A DNA stretch of 64,000 nt from Monarcha castaneiventris obscurior (lineage: Eukaryota; Chordata; Aves; Passeriformes; Monarchidae). The DNA lies in assembly GCA_026261815.1 (NCBI GenBank), contig JAMPIT010000434.1, forward strand, positions 17,295,001 to 17,359,000. The letters are read 5' to 3'. This document shows, piece after piece, positions 49,901 to 61,900 of the stretch (positions are counted from its first letter, which is position 1; each line of letters starts with the position of its first letter). A model generated the notes under the pieces. It worked only from the letters and a program-made list of their open reading frames with translations. It was not told where the DNA came from and ran no database searches. The position numbers and the translations under genes were made by a program.

Positions 49901-52900
49901 GCAATTTTGTGATTTTTTATTACTGACAGAGGTGAAAGTCATTAGTTTTTCACAATAAGCTTTCTTTACTCCCCTGCGGAGACTGAATGTTGCACAAATA
50001 GAGGGTAGTGTGCTGTATGGACTTAGTTTTTTAAAAAACTCCAGCTTTTCTGTCTTACTTCTGACTGGGTTGAATAACCAATTTATCTGAGCCTTTGAGA
50101 ATTTGTATAAAAAGCCTAATTAAAGGATCAAGTTATGTTTCTTTCCTTGAGAAAGCAGTGGTTTTAACAGAACATGTACAGAAGTGTCGTAAAAAAAGAA
50201 ACAAGTTCAGTCTACCATTTGGATGAGACTCTACCCACACCTTCCAAATTTAAAACTCTTGAGTTCAGCCTTTGCAATGCTGTTTATAGATTTCTGGTCT
50301 GTTGTGAACAAATGGAAAGAGTTGTTTGGTGCTAATCTTTCAGACAATCCAGTTTTGTTCACTTCTTACCACACCGCATTACTTAACTAAGCTTATCCAG
50401 TGGTAGTTTACTTCGCAACAGGGTTGTAATAAAATAACTATTTTTTCAGATACTATTTTATAATCTGTTGAAGGGATTGCACAAAAACAAGGGAGGGCAG
50501 GTTGTGTGTGTGTGTGTGTATGAAGAACCAGATTCCCAATGTCTCAGTGAGTGTTGTGTTTACTGTTGCAGTGCAATACAGAATGCTCCCAACCCGGGCG
50601 GGGGCGAGCAGAAGCCGCCGGCCAAGCTGTCCCCGCTGAAGGCGCAGCCGCGGAAGCTGCCCCCGTGCCGGGGCCACAGCGGCTGCAGGGGCTCGTGCAG
50701 CGCGGGGGAGTCCGGCCGCAGCTCGGGGCCCTTCTCTGCGCAGATCGAGAACACCCCCATCCTCTGCCCCTTCCACCTCCAGCCCGTGCCTGAGTATGAG
50801 AGCTCCTCTGCTAAATTGTTCTGTACTTTTGTGTGTCGAGCACTGCCTGTAACAGCTCAGGGAAACTGCATTGGTGTTTTTTTAAACATCCTTCTATAGT
50901 TTTCACCCGTGCCATAGAAAAGTTGTATCAGTATCTAGAAGTAGGTTGGATGTAGCAGACAGGAATTAGTCTACAATAAATTTTTCTTTTTTACAAGAAG
51001 AGCTTTACTGAACACCCTGCAGATGGCCACCTATTGGCTCGTGGCTGTGACTTTTAAATTAAATATTAGTACTTCTCTCATTTCTTCACAACAGCAATTA
51101 AGAATAGGAGTAATTCTCTGTTGCAAAGCAAGCCTGAGTGAATAACTCAATGAAACATTAATTTATTTCTAAAAGTAATTCATAGCTTTTGTGTAATAAC
51201 TTTTCAGAAGCCTCTGGCTCTTAAAAAGTCTAAGAACTAGCCTATACATCATCCCCCAGCCTGTACAGGATCTCACAGTCCATCTGTCACTGAGCTGAAA
51301 TTCAGTAAATATCCAGCCTGTGTGGTAGCCCAGGGGAGCCTCATGTCTGTACCTCTCCCAGATTTCTGTGTTATTAACAGGTCTTTGTGCACTGTTCCAT
51401 CTCTGCCAATTATGTGTAACCCTTCTCCTTCAGCTGCTGCCTCTTTGCCTGATGGACTGTTCAGATCCCTATCTGCCTGTGCTGGACAGGTGTACAATTA
51501 GAAAGCTGATCAAATCTGTATCCCACAGTGATATTGTGCTGAATGCTGTGGTAACGTTAATAGATGTGGAAATATTCCTGCTCAGTACAGGTGTAGGAAT
51601 GCAGGAGTGATGTTTTCAGCAATACTGGTGTTCTGGCAGCACACCAGCAGTGGTATTTATGAAGCTGCAGTGTGAACACTGACTGACCCTCAGGGCTTGG
51701 TGAAGCAGGAGAGCTGCTGACCTGCTGCTGAGAAGAAAGGAAAGGATCATGACTGTAAAATACACTTCTAAAAACTGAGGACTTCCTTTCTGGTACAAAG
51801 CAAGTATGTCCCCTTCCTTGTTTGCTGCCCAAAGTAGAGGTTATTCCTCTTAAATTATGGATTACTCTGTTACAACAAGTATCAGTGTCTTAATAAATAA
51901 CACATTCAAGAAAAGATAGTTCATTTTATGGAACTGTACTGATGAGTCCTTGTGACAAAATCTTGTGGCTCAGAGGGAAATCCAGAAATGGAGGATAGTT
52001 ACAGTTGAACTAGTGAACATCGTGGTTCTTCAATGTATGGAGTTTTGAGATGTGCAGCCTGTGAGACAACTGATAGGGAGTAAAAAAGCTTCTGTGTATT
52101 GTAGCACGTGCTTGGAATAGATCTCTTAGTATTTTCGAGATCACACACTTTAGGCAAACCATTCCTAGAATAAACAGGTTCTCAGACACAGCACGTATGA
52201 AATCAGCTATTTCTCACTGTTCACAGAAAACTTGCTGCAGGGAAGCAGTTATCTTTGTTCTAATAAACCACTTCAAAGAGTCCTGCAGGCTTAAATAAGT
52301 CTTTCATCAAACAAACTAAAACTACAACTTGTTCTTCTGTAATTTGAAATAAATTATGACAGTACTTGTAAACTTGTTTTCTTCCTAGGCCTGAGACAGT
52401 ATTGAAAAATCAAGAGATGGAATTTGGCAGAAATAGAGAGAGGCTTCAATTTTTTAAGGTATGTCTGTGTACCTGCAGGCTTTGTGGTTTGGGTTTTATT
52501 GAAGAGTTATTTGTCTGCCAGTATTCAGGTTTAGATTATAAATTAAATGTAATCATTTAGAAATGTCAGGTTTTCAAATCTGAATTAATTACAGGAATAG
52601 AAAATTTGCTTTCTAACGTGAAAAATTTACTCTGATTTGATTCTTGTCAGTGGGGATTTATGAAGTCTTTTTAATGCCTTTCATGAGCTCAGTGCCTTAG
52701 GTCACAGTGAGTTTCTGGCTGAAAGGGTCATTTATCCATACCTCTGTTGCAAAAGTTCCTGAAGTTGGAAGTGTTGAGTGGAGACCAGTGTTCAGACATG
52801 GCTACTCTCAAACTGGGCAGCAGAAGCCCTGTGGTGAGCATCAGCTTCTCTGCTGCTGGGCAGAGCTCTGCAACATTGCTATTTGATCCTCATCCACTAA

Positions 52901-55900
52901 TTTGACATGGTTTAGGAATTCACTGCAATGGTCTAAAACTCTTTCCGTGGATGTGGACTAGACGTTTCTTTCTGAAAGCTGCAAATTAGCTTTTCCATTA
53001 TTAAAGAAGGAAATGGCCAGGCTGGATCTTGTTACAAGTTTCCATGTCAGTTCTGTTAAATGTCCCATCCTGAGTTTGCAAGCAGTCTCACCCTGGAGTG
53101 TCAAACCTAAACTCAGTTATACTATAAATATAAATTCTGCTATAAATACAAGTGCTTAGGTTCTGTTGTCTGAATACCAGTCTTAGGTGAGCTTGTAATC
53201 AGTTGTGTGAACTGGAAGGCAAGAGATTTCTGCAGCCCTGCTTTTGAAAGGTAGGCATGAATTACTGATTCGACCGTCAGAGGAATTGAGTGAAAGCTTT
53301 TGTTGATGATTAAGAGTGTATCCAAGGAGATCACACACCTCTGTTTGACAAAGGGGCAAAAGCCACTTGGGTGAATAGCACGAACTCTTATTGTGTCTTC
53401 GTTTTGTCTTCTTAGTTATGTTCTAAGAATTGAATATACCTTCGAAAAAAATGCAACTCTTTTATTCTCATTTTGGGAAAATTACAGTGGAGTTCGAAAG
53501 TTTTCAAGAATATATCCATAATTCCACCTGAGACTGGAACGGCGCACCAAGTGAACTTGGAATATTTGTCCCGGGTGGTTTTTGATGTTAAAGATTTCCT
53601 GCATCCCGATAGCGTGGTTGGCACAGACTCGCACACGACCATGGTAAATGGCTTGGGTATCTTGGGCTGGGGTAAGTATGCTCACCAAAACTTTATTGCT
53701 TTTGAAAGGCAGCTAAAGCTTGACTAAAAAATATTTCTTCCCACTGGATGTTTTTATCTCAGGCATAACAGACTGTCTTGAATTACTGTCCTGAATGTTT
53801 TTTGTCTACAAGTAATCTTGACTAAGATTTCTTTCCATTGAGAAACCACTCCTTGTAATTTGAAGAGAAAACAGCCAAAAACTAGCTGATACTCAAATAA
53901 GTGCTGTTTGTACAGCAGAAATTTGCATGAAGGCCCTTCTCTCAGAAAATTAGTTTCAGATCTAAAATATTTTCTGGTTGACTGTTATGTCTAACTTGAG
54001 CAATAGTCTTGCTTGATTTTTATTTTTAATGTGCAAATATTTAATGGAACTTCTACATTTCTTGCTGTGTCCTTGTGGGGAATGGAGTGATGCCCTTCAC
54101 TTGTGGGAGAAAAGCAGCAGTATGTTTATTGTCATAGGTCTTCAGGCTTAATATAAAGGGGTTTATTATGTTTTAGGACCTTAGCATAGTGAGTGTAGGT
54201 TGGTTAAGGTGGTGAAAAGCCATGTCCCGCTCTCCTTGCAGGCGTCGGGGGCATTGAGACGGAAGCGGTGATGCTGGGAATGCCAGTCACTCTCACTCTG
54301 CCTGAGGTTGTGGGCTGTGAGCTGACAGGCACAGTCAGCCCCTTTGCCACATCCATAGATATTGTTCTAAGCATTACAAAGGTAAGAGTTCAATGCCTTT
54401 TCAAACAAAAGAGGGTTTGTTGCAAGTACTACCAGTGGTGTTTGAGAAGTGAACTAAATGCAGGGAGTGTTTTTAGTGTACCTTTAATCATGGCAGTGCA
54501 GAAAGGTACAAATAATCTCTCACCATTTTCATTTGCGAGTCCTTTAAAGTAATGGCTTTTTTTTTCTTTCCCCTCTATAGTGGTTTACTTACAGATCCTC
54601 TTTAACTAAAAATAATTCATAATAATTTTATAATTTTTTTTTTGCAAACATAGGCCTTAGGGTTTCAACTTCTTGTTTTAAATGTTCATGACTTGTGAAT
54701 TGTGGCAAACACAACTTGCACTGTACCTCTTCACATAACAGGTATTGTGTGTTCTTTCCAACAGCATCTTAGACAAGCTGATGTCGCTGGAAAATTTGTT
54801 GAGTTTTTTGGGAGTGGTGTTTCCCAACTGTCCGTAGCAGACCGAACCACAATAGCAAATATGTGTCCTGAATATGGTGCTATTCTGAGTTTTTTCCCTG
54901 TTGATAATGTGACATTGAAGCACTTAAAGCATGCAGGTAAAGATAAAACTAAAGCAATGATTTATTGGAATTGTGTTTTTCAGTTGTGGTAATACATGTT
55001 TTTTGCTGTGCAGAAAAACCCAGTTTAAGAACTATTGAGTTTTTGCTTAAAACTTCTCAATTCTTACACGGTACTTTTCTGCAGAGTTCTGATATGGATT
55101 TAGTATGTCATTAGGCTTGGGCTTGAGGTTTGTGTCCAGTCTGATCCATTTGTCTAATGCCTGATTTACGAACATGATACTACTTTTCAACATCCAGAGT
55201 CCTTATTTTTGGAAGCATATTATGTATTAAAAAAATTCTCACATTTTGAAATATGTATGGAATATAAGTCTTCTTGATTTGAAGTGAATCCCATAACCAC
55301 CTGGAGATTCCCTACAAAATCAAAATTTAAAATGATTACCAGAAATAAGTGAAACTGCAGAACAAATCAGAGCACGTCTCTGATTTTTCCCAGTGGTTTA
55401 TGTTTCCCTTTGAAGTGCGTGATTTCACTGGCATCTCAAGCTAAGCAAGGAGGATGTCAATTCCTTATCAAGCTACTGCAAACAGAGAGCCACAGGGTGA
55501 CAGATGCCAAAAAAAGCTCATTCATGAGTGAGACTTTCTGAGACTGAAATCTGTCACTTTCAAATAAGAGTTAAATGCTTTCAATAGCAAACATGTTTGT
55601 CTGATCAGTGCAGAGCAAATGAATGGGTTTGGAAGAGTAGCCAGCAGTACTGCCTGAGGTCAGCCAAGCACAGGGTCTGTTTTAAACAAGGAAGTCCTAA
55701 CAAAGAAAAGCCTTATGGACTTCAGGGACAGAGCTGTCAATTTAGTTAGAGTTACCACTGCTAGAGCTGCAATAGCTTATTTTGTTCCTTGACATAGAAA
55801 GACAAGCTAATTTAGAAAAAATGTGGTAATTTATAAATGTTTTCATTTGTGTATCATTCCTAAATGGAATTTGGGATATGGAAGTGGTGTACTTGGAGAA

Positions 55901-58900
55901 AAAAAAAGTACTTTGAATGTTATGCTTAAAACAGTCGGAGTGTCTGAAAGTTGTGTGGTTTGTTTTATTTATGTCTTTTAATGTGACTTTTCTCATGTTT
56001 GAAATAACCTTCCTTAGGTTTTGATAAGGCCAAGCTTGAAGTTACGGAAGCATATCTTAAAGCTGTGAAGTTATTTAGAAATGATGAAAGTTCTTCCAGA
56101 GAGCCTGAGTATTCCCAGGTATGCTTGCAAGAAGTTGTTTGTTTGATTCTTATAAATAACTACTGATGATTTCACAGTCTTGTCTCCCACTGTAATTTTC
56201 ATTGCTTTCAGCAAAGTTGTATTTATTAACTCACTGTTTCAAGAAGCAGAGGTTTTTTGTAGAACATAGAGGGGGTGGGGAAAAGAAGGGAAGTACGGTA
56301 ACATAATGTCAGCTAACAGATACTGAATTCCTGTCATCCCAAGGATTGTGGATGGTAGAAAAGTTACAGATAATGTTAAAATGCTTGGAATAAGAGGAAT
56401 AGCCTCTTACAGTGAGTGGTGTTGAAAATGGAATCCCAGAGTTCTAAATGTCTGAGGACATTCAAATTTGAAACAAGAGTTCCTGGGTGTCTCAGGAGTA
56501 TATTCCATGTGCTGCTGGGTCGGGGTTGGTAATGCCTGCACTTTCTGTTTCTTGCTTTCTTAGGTAGTGCAAGTTAGTCTAAGTTCTATAATTCCATATG
56601 TCAGTGGCCCCAAGAGATCCCAAGATAGAGTGGCTGTTAATAACATGAAAAGTGACTTCCAAGCCTGCTTAAATGAGAAGGTTTGTATTGCTGATGCTCT
56701 CTTCAAAAGGTATTTCCTATAATTCACATGAATAAATGTTATGTTATCTACTCCTTGCGTACCTGCTGAGCCCTCCTTATTGCTACACAACTGCTTATCC
56801 AGGGTGTTCTGTTCTTGCTTGACAGGCATCCCAAGAGTAAATCATAGGTGTGTTTGGCAGGAACATGAGCTTCCAAAAATCCTTAATTTAAGGACTTATT
56901 AATTAGTCCTAGTTTAGATTGCTAGGGAGAAAGAACTTTAGGTAGGGACCTCTGCTGAAGAGCAGTCAGGTGAGGGTGTAAAATGCTAATTGACCTACTC
57001 TGGTTTAGTTACCACCCTCTTGCAGTTAAAATTTTGGACATGCTTCTAATTCAGGAACCAGTATTGTGTAGATAACACATATACTCTTAAGGGGATGTTC
57101 TTCCGTACGTAGAAGGAGGTGAGTTGTGGAACAGCCACATATAGACTGACATTTGTTCACAGCTATTGCAAAGTTAAAGCAGTTGTGAAGGAAGATGGCT
57201 GAGACTAGTGTACAGACAGAGGGACCTGAGCTGAGGGCTGCTTTTAAAATCTATAAGGGTTCCTAGTGGCACAGCTGGGTATTATTTCAAAACCACTGTT
57301 CACTTGGTCTTGATGTAATGTCATCCTTTCTGTACTGTATCAACTGCTAACATGTATTTTTGTCATCCAGTCTGGTGTTAAAGGGTTTCAGATAGCAGCT
57401 GAGAAGCAGAATGACATTGTGCCTGTCCAGTATGAAGGAAATGAATACAAGCTGTCCCACGGCTGTGTTGTCATTGCTGCAGTCATCAGCTGTACAAACA
57501 ATTGCAATCCATCTGTCATGCTTGCTGCAGGTATGTTGGGACCAGCCAGCTCAGGATCTTAATGGTGCTCCCGTGTTTGCACAGCCCTCACCTTCAGTTT
57601 TGTAGGTTCTCTTTACAGGTTTGAAACTGCAGACTTGTAGCCTTAGCTTGTAGGCTCTGGAGGTTATATAGGGAAAGTTGCTTTCCCATAATACAATCTA
57701 AGTTTGTCCCGTAAAGCAGTATTAAGGAGAGTAATTATAAAAATTGACACTTGGTAGTATTACAGCAGGTGAGCAATTCTAGGGCTCCTGTCAGGTGGGT
57801 GCACGTAGTGGCACAGCTGATGCAGGAGGGTGAGCTTTAGCCTCCAGCCTGTTCTGGATGATGAGCTGTGATGCCACAGCCAGGACCAAAACTCTGTATT
57901 GCTGAGCAGTTGTTCTGTCACTGCTTCAGGGGTATCTGCCACACTTTCACAAGCTGCAGATGGTTTTGCTGGAACAGCTGATCTGTCAGACCTTGCTCTC
58001 CTCTTTTTAAGATCCTCTGTGGCCAAGGTGAGCTTCCCCTTAGGGCTGTGTGGCCTGTCTCTAGAGACTGAACAGATTGGCACTGTCAGCTAGAACATGG
58101 CAGAGATTTGTCTTAGAGAAAGTAAAACGGGTGTCTACCTTCCAGGAATGGGTATGAAACCGTGCATGGTATTGTTATGAGTTAAGAAACTTTATTCAGG
58201 CCAGCAATTGCTTTAATATTTTAATAAACTGGAAGTTGTTTAATCCTCTGGAATTTCTTATGCTTGATTTAATTAAGGCAGAAGCATATAGATGTCCTAT
58301 TAAGGGATATACAAATCATAATCTGTGTCCTTTTTGTTTGGTAGGACTCCTGGCCAAAAAAGCTGTTGAGGCTGGCCTAGTGGTGAAGCCCTACATCAGA
58401 ACAAGTTTATCACCAGGCAGTGGCATGGTTACACATTACCTCAGTTCCAGTGGAGTATTGCCATACCTCAGCAAGCTTGGGTAAGGCCTGTCTCTGTTGG
58501 TGACTTTGGGCAGGTAGTACATAGGGGGGTTGTACAGGCTGATAAATAGGATTGCTGTTCATTTGGAGTTGGCTAATTCCTAGCTTAATAGATTGCCATG
58601 TTACTTACTTACTGACTTAAAATTATTTTGCCTCATTGTATTCCCACTTTAAAATTTATGATGTGTAGCTCTAATATATCAGAGCTCTGTTTTTCCAGTC
58701 ACAGATTACTTCATTTTAAGTGATTTGCATGTGCTTGATGATGTATTTTAAAAGTGGAAGCTGGATGCGAATTTGTCAGGACAGTCTGTATTAGTCTTTT
58801 CTTATCATTGCTGCTGTCAAGGGTTGTTCAGTTTGTTTCTGGTTGCTCTGTAGCAGTAGCAGTGGGATTATGTTCAATATTCTGTAACAGTGCCCAGCTG

Positions 58901-61900
58901 TGGTTTGCATCAGTGATATGTAGTGTCTAAAAAAGAACTGTCAAAGGACAAAAAATTATTGGGGATTGTTAATAAAAGAAAAAGCAGTTGTTAACAAGTT
59001 GCTCATGACCTTGTAATGTGTGACTTGATTGGTTTTTCCCATGTAGGTTTGAGGTTGTTGGTTATGGGTGTTCCACCTGTGTTGGGAACACAGCCCCTTT
59101 GCCAGAAGCCATCAGGAATGCAATAAAACAGGTAAAGCTCTGTCTGGCTTGTTGAACACAAATGTATTTCTCACCCAGTTAAGCAATCAAGAAATACAGT
59201 AATCCATGTAAAATACATTTCCTTTTTGGTTTGGACTTCACATGATGTTGTTGGCATATTTGCTTGTTAGGGGGAGACCATGCCAATTCATTGCTTGGTA
59301 AAATAAATGTAGTAAGTAGTATTTGTAGAATACAGTTATAAATGACAAGATGAATACCTAGGATCTAATCTTGCAGAGGATGTAATGTGTAGATTTTGTA
59401 TCATAAGTGAAGAAGAGGGTTTTAAAGAGCTATGGGCTTGAGTCATTTTAACCAGCAGTGTCTAAAAGCTACAACTTTTTTCTCTCTTCTGAAGCAGAAG
59501 AAAAATAAAAGAACAGGCAGAAGAGGAGTTGACTGAACTGACAGGAGAGCATATCAGAGGGTCAAAAGGGAAAATGAGAAGAGAAGGGCAGTGAGAGAGA
59601 GCAAAATGCCTTTCAGTTGTAGTGTTGGAGTGAATTTTTGAAGTGGAATGCTAAAAGCACATCTGACTTAGTCAACAAAAATAACATAAGCTGTTTAAGT
59701 ACCCCAAACTGCTGCAGCAGTACGTGTGGGTCTGCCTTTCAGGGTGATATCATTGCCTGTGGGGTGTTGTCTGGCACAAAGAACTTCGAGGGCCGCCTGT
59801 GTGACTGTGTCCGTGCCAACTACCTGGCATCCCCTCCGCTGGTCGTGGCCTACGCCATTGCAGGCACCGTCAGAATAGACTTTGACACAGAGCCTCTGGG
59901 TGAGTGTTTTCCTACAGCTTCTGTTTCTTTCTTTGTGCACATGGGCAGAGATTCCTGCACGGGATTTCAGCACCCAGAGCCAATATATTTGAAGAGGAAG
60001 CACAGCCATATTTGGTTTACTCAAGGCTAAAGCAAAGCATTCGCTTAACTGGTCAAATTCTTTGCCTATCTGGTACCATCTCTGCAGGCCTGAATATATG
60101 CACATCTACATTCTAATACAAATCTCAAGTCTAGTGTTTTATTCTTCAAAACTACTGTTGTGCTTAAAATCTTAGGCACTGGCTTTAATGGCAAAAGTAT
60201 TTACTTACGAGATATTTGGCCCACCCGACAAGAGCTTCACACAGTGGAGGAAGAGTGTGTGATATCATCCATGTTTAAGGAATTGAAAGAAAAGATGGAG
60301 GTAAGAATGGTCTGTTCTACATAATTTAAAGGTTGTGTTTCATTGTAGCTTTATAATACCTTGCAGTTGAATGTGATTGGTTTGCCATTTATTTCTGTTA
60401 CGGTAATGGAGGGCTTAACTGAGATGGGTACTTGTATTTAAAAGCGATTCCCAAGTAATACCCAGTGAGATAACTTGTAATATGTAATAGAAAATTATTT
60501 ACTAAATAATAGTAATTAATAAAATCACCACTACATCTTTAGTTTTTGAGTATAAAAATACAATAAACTAACTTCTGTTCTTTTCAATTAATTTTCTTTC
60601 TTGTAGAAAGGAAACAAACGATGGAATTTACTGGAAGCACCAGAGTCAACTTTATTTCCCTGGGATTTAAAATCTACTTATATTAGATGTCCTTCCTTTT
60701 TTGATAAACTTGTAAGTACAGTGGATCTATCCACCAGATTATATGCATTGCTTTTAAGTAAAGGAATAGCTATTCCAGTAAAGCTTCAATGTTGAACTAA
60801 CAAATTTAATTATCACTAATATTTCTCAGTCTTTTAAATACTGTTTGTGTCTCTGGAGTGAGTGGAGCCTGTACATCAAGGGGCCTTCCTAGAGTGCAGA
60901 TACATTTTATATGTCTATTTCTGGGAAGAAAATGTTGAATGTTCCTTTTCTTCCCTTCTGTTGTTCTTTCCCCCATCGTCCCCTGTTAGGCCAAAGAACC
61001 AGTTTCACCCCAAGCGGTTGAAAACGCCCACGTGTTGCTGTACCTGGGGGACTCTGTCACCACGGATCACATTTCCCCTGCCGGGAGCATTGCAAGGAGC
61101 AGTGCTGCTGCCAAGTACCTGACCAGCAAAGGGTGAGCACTTGCTGTGGCACAGGACTGCTGCACATGCTGAATAATTGATCGGCACTGTCGCCTTCCTC
61201 TAGAAATGCCTGTCTGCAGAAAGGGGGGACTATATGTGGAAAAGCAAAATAATTAACCAGTTAATAAATATGCTGGTAATGGTAGGAGGATTAATGAGGT
61301 GGGTTGTTTCCTAGAGCAGTCTCCCCATAATTCTCTCAGTACCACACTGCTTGTAGCACTTCGTAACGAAGTTGTAGAAAATGAATTTAAAATTGCAGCT
61401 TTCCTTATGAATAACCTAGCAGTGATTTACACATGTTGTTCATGATTTATAATAATTACATTTGTTGGAGGCCTAGTTCTTTACATCTTCCACTGAAGAC
61501 TTAGATATGCTGCAATAATTATAAAAAGATCATAATATCCTTTTAAATCAGATAATCTTTAACTGATTTCTTTCAATTTGCTTTTTATTCCAGACTCACA
61601 CCTCGTGAATTCAACTCTTATGGGGCTCGAAGGGGTAATGATGCTGTGATGACAAGAGGTACCTTTGCAAATATCAAGCTTCTGAATAAGTTCATAGGAA
61701 AACCAGCTCCTAAAACAATTCATTTTCCATCAGGACAAACGGTAGGAATATATTTGTTTGTACAGCTACTCTGGAATGGGGAATGCAGGTTTAGAACTCA
61801 CTCAAAATGTGTCACTTTGTCATTCCACAGCTAGATGTGTTTGAAGCAGCGGAGCTGTACCAGAAGGAAGGCATTCCTGTAATTATTCTAGCAGGAAAGA

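Noticed and set aside
50468..50571. Extension of IREB2 exon 5 upstream to an ATG at 50468
   Set aside because: A good acceptor (TTTACTGTTGCAG) at 50571 gives the right phase and family sequence. The upstream part is intron with a TG repeat.
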